A DNA stretch of 64,000 nucleotides. Source: Trichobilharzia szidati (Eukaryota > Platyhelminthes > Trematoda > Strigeidida > Schistosomatidae). The position numbers and the translations under genes are program-made. Positions 58,050 through 64,000 of the stretch are shown here, piece after piece. The stretch is taken from contig OX235279.1 of the NCBI GenBank assembly GCA_944472155.2, positions 115,746,110-115,810,109 of the forward strand, written 5' to 3'. How positions within the stretch are numbered: the stretch's first letter is position 1; each line of letters starts with the position of its first letter. Below the pieces are notes generated by a model. The model saw nothing but the letters and a program-made list of their open reading frames with translations, was not told the DNA's origin and did no database searches.

Positions 58050-58985
58050 ATAAATCAATAAATTTCCATAGTTGCTATTCGCATAGCTGATTATTCTGAT
58101 AAAAATGATTTGTGGATCTTACTATGTAACATAACTCTTACATAGTCATACATTTTTTTATGAGACAAAGATGGAAATAGTAATCTATGAATTAGTATTG
58201 AACAGCCATGATTAAAGTGCACGATCAACACACGTTTTCCTGTTTTTTTAAATATGACCCTCTTTTTAGAAGTACAAAAATTAAGTCAATGGGTGAAAAA
58301 ATATATTTACTTAATAGTGAACATCAATATTTACTATGTATGCCTACATCAATATATATATATGTATATATATATCACCTAAACAAATAAAGGCTACATA
58401 ATAACTGCAGAAGAAACTGTATATTCTTTCTCTTTACATGAAGTTTTATGTTAAGTCATTGTCATATATTGCCGGTTTTATTAGAGTAAAAGAAGGAAGA
58501 GGAAACTTTTAATTTGTCACCGATAAGACGGTTGTATTTGGAAGTTTATGACTGACACAGGACTTTTTCAAATAAAATGGAAAAAGGTGAAAAGTTATCA
58601 CCACTGTTTTGACAAGTAATTCGAAAAATAATGTCGGATTTAACATTCATATATAGCTAAATCAAATTTATGACCTGCAGTTTACACAGTTCGACGAAAT
58701 GAAACTTTAATTGGTCAGAATTAAATATGTGATCTACTTTATGCCGTAGATGGCAAGCAAGAGTAACTGCATGATGCTATATACTAATGATCGCTTGAAA
58801 TGAATAGTTGTATACCATTGACATCAATTAAAGTTGTTGCTAGCAGGATCAATATGGATGGTCGTTTCACTAGTTTAGAGTGGTTTGACCTGATTCGACT
58901 CTCTGAACTGAGTCAAGCCGAAAACCTCGCCGACTGTGTAGTTTGCTGGATAAAAGCGATTACGTTGAGAAAGTGGAAGGCATTC
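58050..58985. other. no gene; AT microsatellite at 58351-58375
   Basis: It holds an (AT)n run. The plus frame 58800-58988 (62 codons, true ATG) lies just before the PLE at 59 kb and has a plausible amino-acid mix (SLEWFDLIRLSELSQAE), but I do not recognise it. It might be PLE upstream sequence or chance. Confidence 0.3.
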
Positions 58986-59549
58986 TGAGTAATCAAACTA
59001 AATTCCAATCTCTTGGTAGTCCCAAACACCTCAATGTAAGAGCGGAGAAACTAATGCCGACTCCCTCAAAAAACTGAACCAAAAAAGAGTATTATCATCA
59101 GCCATGTATGAGTCTATGAAACCAGCGGGTAGCAATACTCCACGTCTTTATGGTCTACCCAAATTTCACAAACCAGGTGTCTTCCTCTTCGCCCTGTTTT
59201 AGATATGTGTAACTCTCCATTTCACGGAATAGCGAAGTGGTTAGTGAAGATTCTGGGACCTTCGCGAAAAGAAATCATGCAACATGGAATTAGTGATGTT
59301 TTCGACTTTACTTCTAAAATATCAGTGACTAATGTGAGGGATAAACGCCTTTTATCCACAGATGTATCAAAACTATTCAAGAGTGTACCACTTATGGAAA
59401 CCATAGATTACATTCGTCAATAAATCACCGAAAGGTAATTGGACTTAGGAATTCCCTTGTGTAACCTGAAAGAATTACTCCTTAAATGACCAATGACCAT
59501 TCATTTTGTCTTCAATAATCCATACTACCGATAAGTAGATGAAACAGCT

Positions 59550-59756
59550 ATGGGTTCACCATTAGGCCCAATATTAGCTGACTTTTTCCTCACAAAACTT
59601 GAAAGCGGGAAACTGAAAGACATCATCAAGGCGTTTGATATGTATTACTGCTATGTCGATGATACATTTATCTTATCTGATGGGAATGTAAACGTAGACG
59701 AATTATTGATTATATTCAACAACCTCCCCCCTTCACTTACCTTTACTTGTGAAGAC
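59550..59756 (+). pseudogene. PLE reverse transcriptase catalytic frame
   Basis: A 69-codon frame with true ATG MGSPLGPILADFFLTKLE, then YYCYVDDTFILSDG and PPSLTFTCED. It keeps both catalytic aspartates of YVDD and the GxPLG motif. The frame closes at a TAG (59757) where a terminal-repeat fragment begins. Confidence 0.85.
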
Positions 59757-59764
59757 TAGCAGGA

Positions 59765-59870
59765 TATGGGTAAATTTTATTTTGATAAAGTCTCACAGTG
59801 TTATGCAGTAATATTTACCCAGAATGGAATTACACTCTACCACAGTGCTCAAGTTTTATTCTCATATCAA
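59765..59870 (+). repeat. PLE terminal-repeat fragment inside the reverse transcriptase
   Basis: TTTTGATAAAGTCTCACAGT, then GCAGTAATATTTAC, then ATGGAATTACACTCTACCAC and AGTGCTCAAGTTTTATTCTC match pieces at 2289-2340, 2826-2875 and 14681-14745. It sits between LTFTCED and FLYVLLSRRK, where other PLEs have only a few residues. Confidence 0.65.
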
Positions 59871-60384
59871 TGATACATTTTCTGTATGTCTTGCTAAGTA
59901 GGCGAAAATATGGGTCACTTGGGAGAGACGTGTATAGAAGAGGCACATTTACAGGGCAGTACATACACTTTCTTAGTTACATGCCCATTAAATATAGAAG
60001 AAATGTTGTTAAATGCCTTACGAGCAGAGCAAGAAAGATACGTACGGATGACCTCTTATAAAAGGAATTTGAATATAATCATGATTCCCTGACACAGATG
60101 GCCTTTCCAAGTATTCTCATAAAGAAACATATGAAAACACCAGAGAGAAAACCTGAAACTATGACTGCACGTAAAAAACTTGTATTTATTAAGTTACAAT
60201 TTGATGGTGACTTATCAAGTGAGATTTTATTCCAGAGACTTTCCAGGAGTATACGAATAAAGTTTTACGCAGCATACCTATGTTTGTCATTCTCTAGCCG
60301 ACGAATGATTGGGACGCGAACAAAGGATATGCTAGATAGCCACATTTATGTGCATCTACCTATTCAACTGCACCTAAGGTGATA

Positions 60385-60716
60385 GTTATGTTGGACGTAC
60401 TACTAGGCAGCTTAGCCAACGTGTTATTGAACATCTCCCATCACGGTTAGCCAAAGGACAGACATAAACAATCCGCGGCTAACTTTTGTCACATTTAGTT
60501 GTCGGTGGTCATGCAGTGGAGAAAACGAGAGTTTTCAAGGTAATTCATCGTATCCCACCAAATCTTTCCAATAGGCTTCATATTCGTCTACTGTTCACAG
60601 CTGGGGCGATAGGCATTCGAACTATTAAACCTAAACTATGTATTCAAAAAAGGTTCATACTGCCATTATCCCTCCCTTGCCCTATTGAGACAAAGCTAAC
60701 TGATGACTTTATATAA
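60385..60716 (+). pseudogene. PLE GIY-YIG endonuclease C-terminal part
   Basis: SYVGRTTRQLSQRVIEHL keeps the YVG, arginine and EH features of the nuclease. One stop near 60466 separates it from the frame SHLVVGGHAVEKTRVFKVI and onward, ending LPCPIETKLTDDFI at 60716. It is very similar in order to the fragments at 42.9 kb and 32.8 kb. Confidence 0.82.
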
Positions 60717-61333
60717 GTGTAAAATTTGGGCACTGTAGTGGAACAACTGGTGACTTCTCCATCAACCCCTCTCTTATCATCCCTTAATCTTATCACATCT
60801 TCATTAAAAACGTATTTCATTTACTTCTCCTACAATCTAGCATTCGTTTTTCTTAGTGTTTATTGACTGCTGCAATCTGTACATTTGTTTGTTTAATCAT
60901 GCTGTTTTTCGTTATTCGTGTTATCACAGATCGCCTCACTTTTTCAACCTTATTATTGATAGAACCATTATTATTATTATGACTAACTGCACAATTTGTA
61001 ATCACCATCTTATTATCCTAAGGACAAAACACCATGATTGGTTTATATTTGAATTTTTATTTGTAAAGTTATGTGTATTAGAGTTAAGCGTGATGATATA
61101 TAATTGAAGACAATATTGTTCGCCTAAATGTATTGTTCTAAACTTGGTTTAATCAAAATCTCGCTTTATAACTATTTTCTTGTTAGAAGAATGGAATTCT
61201 GTACATATTTGTTTCTGAGTTAGTTTTCACTCTCCGTTGATCTATTATGTTTAACCGAAATGTTCGGTATTTGTTGAAATGTCAAACCAACGGGATGTTC
61301 AAAATTAACCTGATGACAAGTAGAAACTGATCC

Positions 61334-61492
61334 CCGTGGTTCGTGTGGCTTGGTGTATAAAGTTTTGTCCGTCAAAACGATGGCCGAAGGATAGGAATAC
61401 CATTTCTACTCACTGGGAATGCAGGTACATCTAGATGGCGAGCCACAAATGTGACTGTTGCACACCCTGGATTCCACTTCTGGTCCCAATTA
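61334..61492 (+). mobile_element. Sm-alpha-like hammerhead SINE, decayed
   Basis: CCGTGGTTCGTGTGGCTTGG (head) is followed by ACTCACTGGGAATGCAGGTA, then the hammerhead relic: ACATCTAGATGGCGAGCCAC, AAATGTGACTGTTGCACACC and CTGGATTCCACTTCTGGTCC. The GAAA box reads CTGT and the core is lost, so it is inactive. The order matches 36122. Confidence 0.65.
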
Positions 61493-61499
61493 TCCAAAA

Positions 61500-63470
61500 T
61501 AAATTCTCCACATAGTCAAGGAAAGTTTAAATTGTCTTTTAGTTCTGTTCATAAGATCTCTAACTGCAAGCATCATAAAGACAGAAATTTGCACATGACT
61601 GGTGATGCTTTGGCTAACAGACAAATACTGCAAACATTATTTTCAAAATGTGGTCACTTCAGAGTTATTCACTGGCTTGATTTCTGTTCATCAGTAGGAG
61701 TGGCTACATTTCACAGAAGAAACGAACTGCTTCAGCAGCCATAGTTCAGTGTATGAATCATAGCCTGAAGCAAAAGAAGTCTGCACCTGAGTTCCAAAAT
61801 CCACAGAGGTTCGTTTTATCTAATTAATTACTGATTATTTCTTTCTTCATATTATACGTTTTCACTTTCAGCATATCAGCTCTCATATTCAGTATGGTTA
61901 AATGGCTTTCTGGGTCAACTGAGGCACTGACAGTTGAGTTGAACAAATGAGTCACTGAAACTGTCAAAACATGGCGACACCATACAATCAACGTTTTAGC
62001 TGTATACTTATTTGGAATACAATTTTCCATGCATCTGATAATTGTTTGAACAATGACAGCATCAAATCAGTAATTCCATGGAATAAATAAATGCTATAAG
62101 TATGTGCACTCACATGACTGAGTATAAATATAGATAATGTTGATCCCTTTACGTTAGTTACTGAAAGTAAATGTTTCAAGATGAAGGTAAAATTATAAAT
62201 TCATCACAATGGTCTACATTTACTAAATACTGTTATATTCATTTATTATTTCGAATCACATGCACATAATATTTTTCCTGTATTCATCCCAAAGCAATAA
62301 AATCATGCTTTCCATTCTGAAAATATGTCAGTGAGTGACATATTAACACTCCGATTTGTCACAGTTTCTTAGAGAAATCTAGCTTTTCTATGCGTGATAT
62401 ACTGCTTACTATTAGATTGACCCTCGTTCAATCATTGCATCCATTTTATAGATAATACCTCTGGAAATACCTTTGGATGTCTAACTCTGGCAAGTATGTA
62501 GCTTTTAGACTGGGTCTTTTTAAGAGAAAACTACAACAGGAAAATCTCTACAAAACTTAGACTGTTTTATTTGCAAGATCTTTGTTTATTGGCAAGAAAC
62601 AAAAACCGGAAAGCCAACAATGATCGGGCAATAGTCGTATAGCTCATTTTAACTTTCTAAATCCACATTGTATTAAATACTAACGAATTAATCAACTAAA
62701 AGCACACAGATACGATGAAATTGTGAAAATCGTCGTCCATTTATGTATAATATGATCGACAGTCTTAAAGACAGAGTCAAAAATATAATGTAGAGTGTAT
62801 CACCGACATATCAATGACACATTGTTATTGAAGAAAACGCTGATACAAATATGGTGTCCATGAAATTGAACAACGCATACCCTCCTCCCATTTTCACCTT
62901 CAGAGAGAAGCAGAAAGCCAGAATACATCTTTCCGCAGTTTAACTCCTTAAATGTGAAGGTGAATGAATTTGAGGTAGTAAAAGAAACATAATACATTTC
63001 CATGTTTTTAGCTATTTATTATAAAAGAACTCCACTGAAATCTCCCACATTTAGGGCAAAACTATTAGTCGTTTCAGTGATCGTTCACAACAAGGATTAA
63101 AATACAAACATGATTCATTGACAGTGAAAGGTTACTTGCACCATCACGTAGAGAAAAATGTAGTCAACTCAGGTAGAGAGTTGAGAACAATAATTCTGAG
63201 GGAGAATATTGATATCTCAACTGATGGTCGGCTTGTACTTCAAATTAAACGTCATGTTGCCATTCTTTCCCACGTCTTACACTAACGGCCCTCATACTTT
63301 CATCGGCACCAGCTTTCGCCGTATACTGAAGATTAAATGGTCGGTTAGGAAGATTCTAAGGCCCGAAATTTATGTAGAAGAAACTGGAGATGGGTCTGGC
63401 ACACTCTGAGGAGACTACCTGGTGATGTCGCGCCAGGCCATCGTTTGAGTGGAACTAGAATAGCAAGCTG
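61500..63470. other. no recognised feature
   Basis: AT-rich; the short frames show no motif. Confidence 0.35.
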
Positions 63471-63475
63471 ACTGA

Positions 63476-63508
<33 letters not shown>

Positions 63509-63512
63509 TATA
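63476..63512. repeat. AT dinucleotide microsatellite
   Basis: (AT)n of 37 bp with one G interruption. Overlapping minus-strand frames reading IYIYIY are artefacts of it. Confidence 0.95.
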
Positions 63513-63735
63513 GTAGCTTAAATGTAACCAATAGTAATCTATCTCCACGTGAAAATTTGTAGGAATCAAATAATAATGGAATGGTGCTCCAGTGACAAAG
63601 AGGTTTATCCACACCTCCTTCTATTAAAGATTTGTTGGTGCGAAGCATTCACATCGCAGTGTATTTAAGTTTCTTCAGAAAAGCAGAAACATAACGCAAA
63701 TTATTTAGCTGAATTGTTCAATAAATGACTCCCTA

Positions 63736-63835
63736 TTTTCATTGGACGCTAGTAACTAATGTGATGTGTCTAGTCCTTAGTTTGGTGCAGGCTGAATACT
63801 GTCAGTCAGGTTTGCAATGTGGCTACCACGGTGCA
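63736..63835 (+). repeat. dispersed repeat shared with 51066
   Basis: TTTTCATTGGACGCTAGTAA, ATGTGATGTGTCTAGTCCTT and GAATACTGTCAGTCAG align by eye with 51066-51160. It is a non-coding interspersed repeat of unknown class, better preserved here. Confidence 0.6.
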
Positions 63836-64000
63836 CTTTGAGTTGTCTTGTGTTCACTAAATCTACTAATTATTCACACATTAAAATTTTCCTGATAAAT
63901 GGGTAAAACTAAGGTGTCGTAACAACGAGCCTGTTTACCAGCAGATATTGTTTCTTTCCGTTCTTTTGAAAAAGCACCGGACCATAGTAACAATTTATGT

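Larger units (their letters stand above)
58990..61320 (+). mobile_element. Penelope-like element, most complete copy
   Basis: Protein traces run in order on the plus strand. PRLYGLPKFHKPG (about 59140-59176) is the fingers region. Then LLSTDVSKLFKSVPLMETID (59349-59410) is motif A with its aspartate, and MGSPLGPILADFF (59550) is the palm motif. YCYVDDTFIL (about 59649-59680) has the catalytic YVDD intact. LTFTCED ends the first part of the thumb. After an insertion come FLYVLLSRRK, GQYIHFLSYMPIKYRRNVV and KCLTSRARKIRTDDLL. The C-terminal GIY-YIG part has SYVGRTTRQLSQRVIEHL (about 60385-60440), FKVIHRIPPNLSNRL and KPKLCIQKRFILPLSLP. The 3' region from 60720 to about 61320 is non-coding. Several frameshifts and stops separate the pieces, so the copy is dead. 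No clear terminal arms were found. Confidence 0.85.

Noticed and set aside
63345..63648. Two minus-strand frames of 77 and 89 codons with IYIYIY runs
   Set aside because: They are translations of the AT microsatellite at 63476-63512.
1..64000. CRISPR arrays, bacterial operons, ribosome binding sites
   Set aside because: No regularly spaced repeats and no bacterial gene layout; the repeats are those of a eukaryotic flatworm genome.

Overview
The window looks like AT-rich, gene-poor nuclear DNA of a blood fluke (Schistosoma or a close relative in the Schistosomatidae). The best evidence is several decayed copies of the Sm-alpha type short element, a tRNA-like promoter followed by a hammerhead ribozyme. 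It sits among RTE-clade and CR1-clade LINE fragments, tRNA-headed SINEs and many Penelope-like element (PLE) fragments, a mix known from schistosome genomes. I assign no species. I recognised no complete host gene. Nearly all long open frames are pieces of retroelement proteins, or chance frames, many of which begin at GTG or TTG rather than ATG. One possible host exon lies at 24184-24390 on the minus strand.

Layout. 0-8.8 kb: two tRNA-headed SINEs, a foldback made of PLE terminal repeats (2.3-2.8 kb), an RTE 3' fragment (minus, 3.3-4.0 kb), at least two decayed hammerhead SINEs (6.8-7.7 kb) and a solo PLE terminal repeat. 10.35-10.7 kb: a nearly perfect 127-bp inverted repeat. 15.9-20.2 kb: two PLE remnants, the second with inverted terminal arms and an RTE copy nested inside it. 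28.1-31.5 kb: an RTE copy split by a PLE insertion with a 15-bp target-site duplication. 32.8-36.3 kb: a PLE GIY-YIG fragment next to a 55-bp-arm palindrome, two Sm-alpha copies and another RTE fragment. 39-47 kb: PLE reverse transcriptase and endonuclease fragments, a LINE tail, and a SINE with a different 3' tail. 50.7-51.4 kb: two hammerhead SINE relics and a dispersed repeat. 53.4-58.1 kb: a dense cluster with two inverted-arm PLEs, two SINEs in opposite orientation, a CR1 3' end and a separated direct repeat. 59-61.3 kb: the most complete PLE, whose reverse transcriptase is broken by a fragment of a PLE terminal repeat. 61.3-63.9 kb: an Sm-alpha relic, an AT microsatellite and a dispersed repeat.

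How the parts relate. RTE elements encode their own endonuclease and reverse transcriptase. The SINEs carry a 3' tail that matches an RTE tail in this same window, so the RTE machinery probably mobilised them. PLEs encode a reverse transcriptase plus a GIY-YIG endonuclease. Several copies here are flanked by inverted terminal segments that contain hammerhead-like motifs. None of the coding copies looks intact, so this is a record of past activity: RTE into PLE, PLE into RTE, SINE into PLE, and probably PLE terminal fragment into PLE. Identity statements are by-eye alignments within the window; no database search was possible.
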